A stretch of 53,920 bases of DNA. Source: Bacillus sp. CGMCC 1.16541. Its GTDB lineage: Bacteria; Bacillota; Bacilli; Bacillales; Bacillaceae_H. How positions within the stretch are numbered: the first letter of the stretch is position 1; each line of letters opens with the position of its first letter. The notes below the pieces were generated by a model, which saw only the letters and a list, made by a program, of their open reading frames with translations, searched no databases and was not told the origin of the DNA. Location: assembly GCF_003184905.1 (NCBI RefSeq), contig NZ_KZ821209.1, positions 19,072-72,991 of the forward strand, in the 5' to 3' direction. This document shows positions 8,357-15,483 of the stretch, in pieces. A program made the translations under genes and the position numbers.

Positions 8357-8910
8357 TTTTTATTAGCGGAGGTGTAAGAAGTGGCAAATCAAGAGTGGCT
8401 GAGCAGTTTGTGATTGAAGGGGAAATACCTCCTAATCGATGTATTTATCTTGCGACAAGTCGTATAACAGATGGTGAGATGAAAGAACGAGTGAACCGTC
8501 ATCAATGTGATCGAGACGAAGCTCAAGTTCAATGGATGACATACGAACAATCGACAGAAATAGGAAGTTTGTTAGGTGAGTTTCAAGTAGATGACGTGGT
8601 ATTACTTGACTGTTTAACAAATTGGTTAGCGAATGAATTGTTTGTTGAACATATGAATTGGGACAATGAGCAAGAGCAAGGTGAACTTGTTGAGAATATG
8701 CTAGATACTATTGTTCAATTAAATAAACGTGTTGCTAAATTAGTCGTTGTGTCGAATGACTTGTTTGAGGCAGGAGTGGTGAATGGAGCAACATATGTAT
8801 ATATGAAACTATTAGGTGGGCTTCATCAACACATTGTAGCACAATCGGAAATTGCTTTATCAGTAGAAGCGGGAATAACTTGTTATAAAAAGGGAGAGGG
8901 TCTTTTTTAA
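8350..8910 (+). CDS. cobU: Adenosylcobinamide kinase / guanylyltransferase CobU
   Basis: A 186-aa bifunctional enzyme that phosphorylates adenosylcobinamide and transfers GMP to give AdoCbi-GDP. The P-loop GGVRSGKS is intact at residues 7-14, and LATSRITDGEMKERVNRHQ and VVLLDCLTNWLANEL are standard CobU motifs. The C-terminus lacks the full VxNEVGxGIVP block seen in many CobU proteins; a related block appears in the separate gene at 10219. The start is GTG at 8350, with AAAGGA ten bases upstream, overlapping the cobD stop. Confidence 0.88.
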   Translation: MLIFISGGVRSGKSRVAEQFVIEGEIPPNRCIYLATSRITDGEMKERVNRHQCDRDEAQVQWMTYEQSTEIGSLLGEFQVDDVVLLDCLTNWLANELFVEHMNWDNEQEQGELVENMLDTIVQLNKRVAKLVVVSNDLFEAGVVNGATYVYMKLLGGLHQHIVAQSEIALSVEAGITCYKKGEGLF

Positions 8911-9683
8911 TGAGAGAGGTACTTATTTCGTTAAGAATGGCAATTCAGTTTTTTACAATTGTACCTGCTGCGAAAACGGTACAATGGACAGAACGTCGAA
9001 CGGCGCATTCTGTTTTTTATCTTCCTTTGTTAGGTGGGATACTTGGTTTTTTACTATTTCATTTAGTAAATATGCGAGATGAAGTGACCATTAGCACGAG
9101 TGTAATTGCATTGCTTGTAGTTTTATTTCCTATTGTGTTGACGGGTGGTCTTCATATGGATGGTTATATGGATGTGAGTGATGCGTATTTTTCTAGACAG
9201 TCAAAAGAAAAAAAGGTAGCCATATTAAGTGATCCTCATGTCGGTTCTTTTGCCATCTTATCATTCATCGGTTTACTCAGTTTACGGTGGATGAGCATTC
9301 ATGAACTGCTTGTTTATTTTGACGTTACACTGTGGGATATGATGGCTATCTTTGCGTTACCTCGCTTCCTAGCTGGTTGGTTGTTAATGACGGAAAAGCC
9401 GGTGAAAGAAACAGGATTGGCAGCTTACTTTCAACGTGGTGTGACGAAGCATACCATTTTCTTTTATGTATGTATGAGCCTATTATTGCTTGCACTCTTA
9501 CTCGTCATGGTTGAAAATAAGTTTGTTTTCGTTGCGTTTAGCATGTTTGTTTTTTGGTTTATTCACTTTTTACGCACGCATTTTGGAGGAATAACAGGAG
9601 ATATAATTGGATCATCAATTGAAGGGGGAGAGACATTTTTATGGCTCACTCTTTGGCTATTACATGTATTCGTCATGGGTTAA
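8910..9683 (+). CDS. cobS: Adenosylcobinamide-GDP ribazoletransferase (cobalamin synthase) CobS
   Basis: A 257-aa polytopic membrane enzyme that joins AdoCbi-GDP to alpha-ribazole or its phosphate. It shows FTIVPA near the N-terminus, the metal-binding GGLHMDGYMDVSDAYFS, LSDPHVGSFAILS, and a C-terminal THFGGITGDIIGSSIEGGE, all diagnostic. The ATG overlaps the cobU stop by one base (TAATG), indicating translational coupling. Confidence 0.93.
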   Translation: MREVLISLRMAIQFFTIVPAAKTVQWTERRTAHSVFYLPLLGGILGFLLFHLVNMRDEVTISTSVIALLVVLFPIVLTGGLHMDGYMDVSDAYFSRQSKEKKVAILSDPHVGSFAILSFIGLLSLRWMSIHELLVYFDVTLWDMMAIFALPRFLAGWLLMTEKPVKETGLAAYFQRGVTKHTIFFYVCMSLLLLALLLVMVENKFVFVAFSMFVFWFIHFLRTHFGGITGDIIGSSIEGGETFLWLTLWLLHVFVMG

Positions 9684-10267
9684 CGAATGCGAATAAAGAA
9701 AAACGATATGTAGGATGGAGTGACGTATCACTTTGTATCGATGGAATTGATAAGTTAAAAAAATCAAAGTTGATCATTAATCCGCCTGATTTCATCGTTA
9801 GTAGTGATTTAACAAGATGTGTAGAAACAGCCAATTTATTATTTCCCGGAACATCTTCCATTTTATCCTTTCATTGGCGTGAGATGAACTTTGGTCATTG
9901 GGAACTTAAAACGTATGAAGAGTTAAAAGACATTGTCCACTATCGAAATTGGTTGGATGATCCATTTACTGTTTCTCCATGGGAAGGAGAATCGTTTTAC
10001 GAGTTTTCAAGGAGAATTTGGGTAGCTTGGGATGAAATCGTTGATTTATTAATAGAAAAAGAGTACAAGCATGCTGTGATTGTAACACATGGAGGTCCAC
10101 TTCGTTTGTTAGCTTCAACATTTGTGCAAGCACGCCCTCATTTTTGGGACTGGTCGTTTCGATTTGGGGAAGGATGTACATTTTTTCATACTGAACAAAC
10201 AGCAAAGGAGAGACGCTCATGCATTTCGTATTCGGAGGTGCGTTTAACGGAAAAAGAAAATGGGTGA
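9641..10267 (+). CDS. cobC: Alpha-ribazole phosphatase-like histidine phosphatase CobC
   Basis: A 208-aa member of the histidine (RHG) phosphatase superfamily. The catalytic RHG reads CIRHGLTNANKEKRYVGWSD at the N-terminus, the acid/base segment is HWREMNFGHWELKTYEEL, and the second histidine is in VIVTHGGPLRLL. In this operon it should remove phosphate from alpha-ribazole phosphate or adenosylcobalamin phosphate. The start at 9641 lies inside cobS (43-base overlap), with GGGGGAG about ten bases upstream. Confidence 0.85.
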   Translation: MAHSLAITCIRHGLTNANKEKRYVGWSDVSLCIDGIDKLKKSKLIINPPDFIVSSDLTRCVETANLLFPGTSSILSFHWREMNFGHWELKTYEELKDIVHYRNWLDDPFTVSPWEGESFYEFSRRIWVAWDEIVDLLIEKEYKHAVIVTHGGPLRLLASTFVQARPHFWDWSFRFGEGCTFFHTEQTAKERRSCISYSEVRLTEKENG

Positions 10268-10644
10268 GAGCGCATTATTGTGATGCCAGTTGGTTCTCGG
10301 CTTATGAAGGAGATGCGCTACCGACATATTCTGAAGGTAACGTGATCGTGATAGAAGGAATTGAGCAATATATTAAGGAATGTATAGAAGTAGGGATGAC
10401 GATTGAGGAAGTTTGTCGAACATTTCAACAAATGGTAACCGATTGGCAACAATGGGAAGTCTCTAAGTCTCAAGTCATTGTGATTGGTACAGAAATTGGG
10501 AAAGGGATTGTACCAATAAACGCACAAGATCGAGCTTGGCGAGATGCTTGTGGGTATGTATATCAATATATCGTTCAACAAGCCAATGTAGTGGATCATA
10601 TTTGGTATGGTCTATTAAATCGATTGAAAGGGGAAAAAGAATGA
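10219..10644 (+). CDS. Degenerate CobU-like protein
   Basis: A 141-aa protein resembling the C-terminal half of CobU: VIVIGTEIGKGIVPINAQDRAWRDACG and a following helix match the CobU block ending in the nucleotide-binding fold. The N-terminal GGAFNGKRKW looks like a P-loop, but the essential Ser/Thr after GK is replaced by Arg, so kinase activity is doubtful. It overlaps cobC by 49 bases, has GGAGAG upstream, and shares four bases with pduO. Such a short partner sits in cob operons of other bacilli as I recall. It may assist CobU or be a decayed duplicate. Confidence 0.7.
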   Translation: MHFVFGGAFNGKRKWVRAHYCDASWFSAYEGDALPTYSEGNVIVIEGIEQYIKECIEVGMTIEEVCRTFQQMVTDWQQWEVSKSQVIVIGTEIGKGIVPINAQDRAWRDACGYVYQYIVQQANVVDHIWYGLLNRLKGEKE

Positions 10645-11228
10645 ACATTTACACTAAAACAGGTGATAAAGGGAAAACAAGCTTAATTGGAGGACGTGTA
10701 CATAAAGATGATAGTCGTGTTGAAGCATATGGGACGATTGACGAATTAAACAGTTTTGTCGGTCAAGCTATTTATCAACTAGATGACAAGTTGTGTCAAG
10801 ATATGAAACAAGAACTTGTGACCATTCAGCATGAGTTGTTTGATTGTGGCAGTGACTTAGCATTTGCGCGTGAAGATCATCCTTATAAAGTCAATGATGA
10901 GATGATTAAAGTATTAGAAGCTCGTATTGATGAATATATGCAAGAAGCTCCTCCGATTGAGCGCTTTATTTTACCAGGAGGTACACCCGCTGCAACGACG
11001 CTGCATATATGTCGTACAATTACAAGAAGAGCAGAGAGGTTAGTAGTGACAGTATCACAACAACATAAAATTAATGAAGCGGTGCTTCAGTACTTAAATC
11101 GACTCTCTGATTATCTGTTTGCGGCAGCTCGTGTAGCCAATGCGCGTGCCCAAGTAAGTGATGTAGAATATATTCGCAGTGCAAAAGTGTTCCGTTCGTC
11201 TCCTAAGAAAAATGATGAGCAAGCGTGA
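10641..11228 (+). CDS. pduO: Cob(I)alamin adenosyltransferase, PduO type
   Basis: A 195-aa PduO/CobO-type ATP:corrinoid adenosyltransferase (YvqK in B. subtilis). The N-terminal ATP-binding motif TGDKGKTSLIGG.R is complete, followed by DSRVEAYGTIDELNSFVG. The C-terminal signature RFILPGGTPAATTLHICRTITRRAER, ending in LNRLSDYLFAAARVAN, gives the trimer active site. The start at 10641 has GAAAGGGG upstream and overlaps the preceding stop as ATGA. It supplies the adenosyl ligand for both salvage and remodelling. Confidence 0.93.
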   Translation: MNIYTKTGDKGKTSLIGGRVHKDDSRVEAYGTIDELNSFVGQAIYQLDDKLCQDMKQELVTIQHELFDCGSDLAFAREDHPYKVNDEMIKVLEARIDEYMQEAPPIERFILPGGTPAATTLHICRTITRRAERLVVTVSQQHKINEAVLQYLNRLSDYLFAAARVANARAQVSDVEYIRSAKVFRSSPKKNDEQA

Positions 11229-11943
11229 TGTGCTCTTTGCGCCTTTAAGTGATAATGATGAACTCGTATTTGCTGTAGATAATATAGGAGCAATTGGGGA
11301 GAAAGAAACAGATACGATTCAAGTCACATATGAAATGGTTGCTTATTATAGTTTGCGAGTAGCGATGATGGAAGTGTTAAGTGTGGGAGGAGTGCCAATC
11401 TGTGTAGTCGTTGCAAATTTTAATGACTCAAACGCATGGGTGCAATATGAAACGGCATTGCATCAAATTCGGGAGGAGCTTCATCTTGGTTCGATTCAAT
11501 TGATTGGAAGTAGTGAAACAAACTTTCACCTTGTCCAATCAGCTGCTAGTTTTACAGTCGTAGGAACCGTAAAAAAAGCAACCAAACGAATTGGTCAAAC
11601 ACCGATGGAAGCAAAGTTGGCGGTAATTGGTTATCCTCTAGTAGGACAAGATGTAATCTTGCGGCAGCACGACATAATTTCGTTACAGCAATTTAATGAG
11701 TTGCTACATTATGAAGGTGTATATGAAATTTTACCGATTGGGTCAAAAGGAATTCAGCATGAATTAAATGTACTACATGATCTAAATGAAAGAGAGAAAC
11801 AAGTGTATTCCTCTTCACTTCCTCTTCACCAATCAGCAGGACCTGCAACTTGTGTGCTTATTTCTTATCATGAAACATGTGAACAAGCGTTAAGTGATTC
11901 GTTTCAAAATCGCTTCTATCCGTTAAGGTCAAATGGAAATTAA
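11212..11943 (+). CDS. AIR-synthase-like protein, candidate alpha-ribazole kinase CblS
   Basis: A 243-aa protein of the PurM/ThiL/SelD (AIRS) superfamily. The N-terminal LFAPLSDNDELVFAVDNIGAIGEKE carries the acidic metal/ATP site expected of this fold, and LRVAMMEVLSVGGVPICVVVANF is the matching second block. It is the last gene of the B12 operon. Firmicutes lacking CobT use an AIRS-type kinase (CblS) to phosphorylate alpha-ribazole, as described for Listeria and Geobacillus, and no cobT occurs here; this assignment is inference. The start at 11212 (or 11215) is weakly supported because the ribosome site is poor and it overlaps pduO. Confidence 0.6.
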   Translation: MMSKRDVLFAPLSDNDELVFAVDNIGAIGEKETDTIQVTYEMVAYYSLRVAMMEVLSVGGVPICVVVANFNDSNAWVQYETALHQIREELHLGSIQLIGSSETNFHLVQSAASFTVVGTVKKATKRIGQTPMEAKLAVIGYPLVGQDVILRQHDIISLQQFNELLHYEGVYEILPIGSKGIQHELNVLHDLNEREKQVYSSSLPLHQSAGPATCVLISYHETCEQALSDSFQNRFYPLRSNGN

Positions 11944-11989
11944 ATGACCGAACATTATCGTTCTTTTTGTTTGTGATGTTAGTGAAATG

Positions 11990-12034
11990 CACCTTAAATG
12001 TTAGATACCTACTCTGACATTTAAGGTGTTTTTT
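11990..12034 (+). terminator. Strong terminator of the B12 operon
   Basis: Perfect 12-bp stem CACCTTAAATGT/ACATTTAAGGTG followed by six T. Confidence 0.95.
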
Positions 12035-12181
12035 GTATGATAGGATGTTCTGTTGGTGAAGATTGTTTGTCGAGAACGTTTTTTTAAAGTGATGATCCTA
12101 TGGAGAGTTTTCACGGCCGCTTACAATCTGTTCGAGTAAAATAAGTTTTACGAAAAAATTTCGGTTTCTGAAATAAAATGA

Positions 12182-12211
12182 TTGTAAAACCAAGAATGGT
12201 CGTCATATAAT
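12182..12211 (+). promoter_or_regulatory. Sigma-A-type promoter of rarD
   Basis: TTGTAA (12182-12187), 18-base spacer, TATAAT (12206-12211). The 12035-12181 stretch before it shows nothing I can name. Confidence 0.6.
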
Positions 12212-12253
12212 GAGAGATGGTTAAAAGAGATAGAGAGAAAAGAGGTCCGGTAT

Positions 12254-13198
12254 ATGAAACAGGAGCCGATGCATCAAGGGCAACAAACAGGAATCATCTA
12301 TACAGCAAGTGCCTATGTTATGTGGGGAGTCTTTCCTCTATATTGGAAGCTGTTAGATCAAGTACCTGCAGATGAAATTTTGGCCCACCGCGTGATTTGG
12401 TCATTTGTGTTTATGCTGCTGCTGCTATATACAAGTCGTCAACTTCATGATTTTAAGGAAACATTTAAAGAACTAGTTAAAAAGCCAAAGCAAGCAATGG
12501 CTTTATTCGCTGCGTCTGTGTTAATTAGTCTTAATTGGTTTATTTATATTTGGGCGGTAAATAACAATCATCTAATTGAAGCAAGTTTAGGTTATTACAT
12601 TAATCCGCTTGTTAGTATTTTGCTTGGTATTGTTGTGTTAAAAGAAAAGTTGAATTTTTGGCAAGGAGTGTCTGTTGCGTTAGCCGGTATGGGTGTTTTA
12701 TTTTTAACGTTGCAGTATGGACAGTTTCCGTGGGTTTCTCTTTTATTAGCGTTAAGTTTTGGAATTTACGGACTAGCTAAAAAGTTAATGAATATGGATG
12801 CAAAGATTGGATTAACATTTGAAACGATGATGGTGACACCTATTGCGTTGATTTACTTCCTCGTGTTAATGGGGAAAGGGACATCCAGTTTTGGTACAGT
12901 ATCAATCGTAGATACACTGCTGTTAATTGGCGGAGGTGTGGCTACAGCAATGCCGCTTTTATACTTTGCAAAAGGTGCGAAGTTAATTCCGTTATCAATG
13001 GTTGGATTCTTACAATATATTGCACCGACGATTACACTCTTTTTAGGAGTCTTTGTTTTTCATGAGCACTTTACAAAGATACATATGATTGCGTTTCTGT
13101 TTATTTGGGGTGGTTCAATTGTATTTGCTTTATCTAAGACGCGCTTCATGGTATCTCATCAACCACGATTACGTAAAAGCCGTTCCGTTGGCATGTAA
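12254..13198 (+). CDS. rarD: EamA-family transporter RarD
   Basis: A 314-aa inner-membrane protein with about ten hydrophobic helices in two EamA repeats. The N-terminus GIIYTASAYVMWGVFPLYWKLL, the HRVIWSF segment and SLNWFIYIWAVNNNHLIEASLGY are characteristic of RarD, the chloramphenicol-sensitive protein family of the DMT superfamily. The substrate is unknown. AGAGGT lies upstream of the ATG. It stands alone between the B12 operon terminator and its own terminator. Confidence 0.9.
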   Translation: MKQEPMHQGQQTGIIYTASAYVMWGVFPLYWKLLDQVPADEILAHRVIWSFVFMLLLLYTSRQLHDFKETFKELVKKPKQAMALFAASVLISLNWFIYIWAVNNNHLIEASLGYYINPLVSILLGIVVLKEKLNFWQGVSVALAGMGVLFLTLQYGQFPWVSLLLALSFGIYGLAKKLMNMDAKIGLTFETMMVTPIALIYFLVLMGKGTSSFGTVSIVDTLLLIGGGVATAMPLLYFAKGAKLIPLSMVGFLQYIAPTITLFLGVFVFHEHFTKIHMIAFLFIWGGSIVFALSKTRFMVSHQPRLRKSRSVGM

Positions 13199-13203
13199 GA
13201 CAG

Positions 13204-13234
13204 AAGCCTTCTCGTTACTCGAGAGGGCTTTTTT
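13204..13234 (+). terminator. Terminator of rarD
   Basis: AAGCCTTCTCG/CGAGAGGGCTT hairpin with TTTTTT. It overlaps the 3' end of the convergent small membrane-protein gene. Confidence 0.85.
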
Positions 13235-13550
13235 GATTTTTCCTCTTAGCAACTTCTCGCTTTATGCGCTCATCTAACTTTAGTAACTCTTGTTTGCCAG
13301 CTGTAACAGCGTATATGACGAAGAGTAAAATAATGAGTTGAAACACATTAAAAGAGCCTGTTGCAATATAATCATAGATTCCTAATGCCACTAAACAAGC
13401 TTCTCCTAGAAAGAAAAGAATGACAGGTATTATGCTTAGCTGATGAAGTTGAAACCAATAACGTAATAATAAAAATCCTGCAGTACAAAAGAAAAAGAAT
13501 AGTTCGCTTCCGATAAAAAAGAGCCACTTATAGTCTAAAATGACGTTCAT
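13215..13550 (-). CDS. Small hypothetical membrane protein
   Basis: I do not recognise the family. The 111-aa product has three to four hydrophobic segments (about residues 5-27, 34-56, 66-85) and a strongly charged cytoplasmic tail with LDERIKREVAKRKNQK. AAGGTGA lies eight bases before the ATG. It reads convergently with rarD, and its last codons are encoded within the rarD terminator. It is downstream of, and in the same direction as, tnrA (gap 85 bases), so it could be co-transcribed. Confidence 0.7.
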   Translation of the reverse strand: MNVILDYKWLFFIGSELFFFFCTAGFLLLRYWFQLHQLSIIPVILFFLGEACLVALGIYDYIATGSFNVFQLIILLFVIYAVTAGKQELLKLDERIKREVAKRKNQKSPLE

Positions 13551-13635
13551 TACGCATTCACCTTCTTTACTTCTTCTATGTTACATGATTTTGTTCTACA
13601 TATATAGAAGGTTTGAAGGGTTTAACTGAATGTCA

Positions 13636-13962
13636 TTAATATTTTTTTTGAAAGTGGGCGTTTAATTGACCTTTTAACATTTTATTTCGAATATCCTTTG
13701 TTTTTTGAAGTTCGTCGCGTTTGGCTAACTCTGAACGAATTTCGTGTGTTTGCACACCTTCTTCTATTTGGTCAGCAATATCCATTAACCGTTCTACATC
13801 AGAGAATGAATATTTGCGGATACCAGTGTTTGTTCGATCAGGAAAAAGGAGCTGTCGTTTTTCATAGTAACGAATTTGTCTTTCTGATAATCCAGTTAAC
13901 TCTTTCACAATTCCAATGGACATGACTTTCTTATCACGATATGAAGATTCATTAGTCGTCAT
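13636..13962 (-). CDS. tnrA: Nitrogen regulator TnrA (MerR/GlnR family)
   Basis: A 108-aa MerR-type regulator. The winged-helix DNA-binding part [22 protein letters not shown], followed by [24 protein letters not shown], matches B. subtilis TnrA almost residue for residue as I remember it. The short C-terminus ending [11 protein letters not shown] is the TnrA-specific tail that contacts feedback-inhibited glutamine synthetase. GlnR is longer and its tail differs. AAGGAGTGAGGA precedes the ATG. A perfect TnrA box lies 74-90 bases upstream, consistent with autoregulation. Confidence 0.93.
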   Translation of the reverse strand: MTTNESSYRDKKVMSIGIVKELTGLSERQIRYYEKRQLLFPDRTNTGIRKYSFSDVERLMDIADQIEEGVQTHEIRSELAKRDELQKTKDIRNKMLKGQLNAHFQKKY

Positions 13963-14035
13963 TCTTCCTCACTCCTTGAGAGAAATCATCTGTTTCACTT
14001 AGTATAAACGATTGTAATGAAAAAAAGATTATATA

Positions 14036-14052
14036 TGTTACATATTCTAACA
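14036..14052 (-). promoter_or_regulatory. TnrA/GlnR operator upstream of tnrA
   Basis: TGTTACATATTCTAACA fits the TnrA box TGTNANAWWWTNTNACA at every fixed position. On the minus strand the best -10 hexamer is TATACT (14006-14001), putting the box centre about 50 bases before the expected transcription start, the usual position for activation by TnrA. No good -35 hexamer is present, again typical of an activated promoter. Confidence 0.85.
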
Positions 14053-14158
14053 TAATGATGTGAGTAATAAGAATATTATTGTTAGAACTCCTTACATAAA
14101 ACGTGAAACTGAATGATAATTTGATATAGTAAAAGAAAATGATGAGTGGAAGGGAAGA

Positions 14159-14320
14159 ATGAACGTGGGTTTATCTAAAAGTGAACAACAGCAAATCATC
14201 GAGTTAGCTAAACAAATTATTGAATTAGATTTAAAACGAGATGAAAAATGGGAAACATTAAGTCATATAGCTGGCCAACACGCTCATGAAATTTTAAGAA
14301 GAGTGCAAAATGGTCGATAA
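14159..14320 (+). CDS. Small conserved-looking protein, 53 aa
   Basis: A short gene with GGAAGGGAAG upstream of its ATG. The product is soluble, charged and probably helical (SKSEQQQIIELAKQIIELD... ending HAHEILRRVQNGR), without signal peptide. I do not recognise it. Its stop codon lies inside the left arm of the terminator that follows. It is divergent from tnrA, sharing the 14036 operator region, so nitrogen control is possible but unproven. Confidence 0.65.
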   Translation: MNVGLSKSEQQQIIELAKQIIELDLKRDEKWETLSHIAGQHAHEILRRVQNGR

Positions 14321-14358
14321 AAAGGTGGTGCCAATTTGGTATCACCTTTTTATCGACC
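14312..14358. terminator. Bidirectional terminator, 21-bp stem
   Basis: The arm starting GGTCGATAAAAAGGTG pairs with the arm ending CACCTTTTTATCGACC over 21 positions with G-U pairs. It separates the small plus-strand gene from the convergent COG0523 GTPase gene and overlaps the small gene's stop. Confidence 0.85.
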
Positions 14359-14373
14359 AGTCTAATTTACTCA

Positions 14374-15297
14374 TTAGTTAGATTGGCTCTCTAACTGTTG
14401 AAGTTGTTCTTTCATTTCAGTGTGATTTAGGTTTTCCCCAATAAACACAAGGACATTCGGGAATTTCATTAATTCTTTCATATAAAGTGGCATGCCGTAT
14501 GAATATTGAAAGAGATAAGTTTCTTGAGAGTGAGTAAAGCGCATGTAGCCTTTAATGCGGTAGATGGTATCCGGCATATTTCGAAGCCAATTTTCAAACG
14601 CATCGACATCAATAGGTGTTTTGAATTCGTGAACAAACGTTTTTAAATGTAAGTGATGATCAACATGTGTTTGTTCGTGAGCTTCTTTCTTTTTTAATTG
14701 AGCAGTTCTTAATAAATCGATGTTTACATTTGCGTGACTCGTTAATAAACTCGTTGCATCACTATTAATCGATTGAACTTCAAACAATAGAGATGCCTTT
14801 TCGCTTTCAGATAATTCGTCTGTCTTATTTAACAAAATAATATCAGCATGACGAACTTGTTCTTGTAAAAGTTTTTGTAATTGAAGATTTAATGAATGAC
14901 GGTCCTTCCACCTTTTTGCATCAATAAGTGTCACAATGGCTTTTACAATAATTTCATGTGCAAAAAGTGGCGACATGCATGCATCTAATACTTCGATAGG
15001 GTGAGCTACACCAGTTGTTTCAACATAGATAGCATCTAATTCATGCTCTTGTAGAAGTGAGTGGAGATGAGTCTCAAACTGACCTTGAATTGTACAGCAT
15101 ACGCAGCCGTTCAATAATTCTTTTAAGGGTGTGTCCTCTTCCACCACATTTGAATCAATGGATACTTGTCCCAATTCATTCATAATAACAGCGATTTTTC
15201 GATTCTCGTCACGTTCTTGTTGTAAGATATTTTTGAGTAACGTTGTTTTTCCGCTACCTAAAAACCCTGATAAAATATAGACTTCTGTTTTTTTCAT
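14374..15297 (-). CDS. COG0523 (CobW/ZagA-type) metallochaperone GTPase
   Basis: A 307-aa G3E GTPase. Walker A GFLGSGKTT is at residues 11-19, the metal-binding NGCVCCTI at about 64-71, the switch region YVETTGVAHP, and the guanine-specificity motif LLNKTDE. A His-rich stretch (HEQTHVDHHLHL) and a CobW C-terminal domain follow. The family delivers or distributes metals. The Zur box at 15321 indicates zinc (as for ZagA/YciC) and not cobalt, despite the nearby B12 operon. It is shorter than YciC (about 400 aa). GGAGTG precedes the ATG. Confidence 0.88.
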   Translation of the reverse strand: MKKTEVYILSGFLGSGKTTLLKNILQQERDENRKIAVIMNELGQVSIDSNVVEEDTPLKELLNGCVCCTIQGQFETHLHSLLQEHELDAIYVETTGVAHPIEVLDACMSPLFAHEIIVKAIVTLIDAKRWKDRHSLNLQLQKLLQEQVRHADIILLNKTDELSESEKASLLFEVQSINSDATSLLTSHANVNIDLLRTAQLKKKEAHEQTHVDHHLHLKTFVHEFKTPIDVDAFENWLRNMPDTIYRIKGYMRFTHSQETYLFQYSYGMPLYMKELMKFPNVLVFIGENLNHTEMKEQLQQLESQSN

Positions 15298-15320
15298 ATG
15301 TACACTCCGTTCAATTTTAA

Positions 15321-15341
15321 AAATAATAATAATTACGATTT
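15321..15341 (-). promoter_or_regulatory. Zur box overlapping the transcription start region
   Basis: On the minus strand the 21-base site contains TCGTAATTATTATTA. This matches 13 of 15 positions of the Bacillus Zur consensus TCGTAATNATTACGA, with the AAA and TTT flanks also kept. It starts directly after the -10 hexamer of the promoter at 15342-15370, a classical repressor position. Confidence 0.75.
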
Positions 15342-15370
15342 ATGATACCATCACTCATTTTTTCTATCAA
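15342..15370 (-). promoter_or_regulatory. Promoter of the COG0523 gene
   Basis: Minus strand TTGATA (15370-15365), 17-base spacer, TATCAT (15347-15342). Confidence 0.7.
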
Positions 15371-15483
15371 CATATGTATTATAGCAAGTTCTTTCATAGG
15401 TTTCACTTTGATAAGCAATTATCGGTAAGATAAACGACGAATATGATAAAATAAAGTGAAAGAAATTGTTAGGGGGGAAAGGT

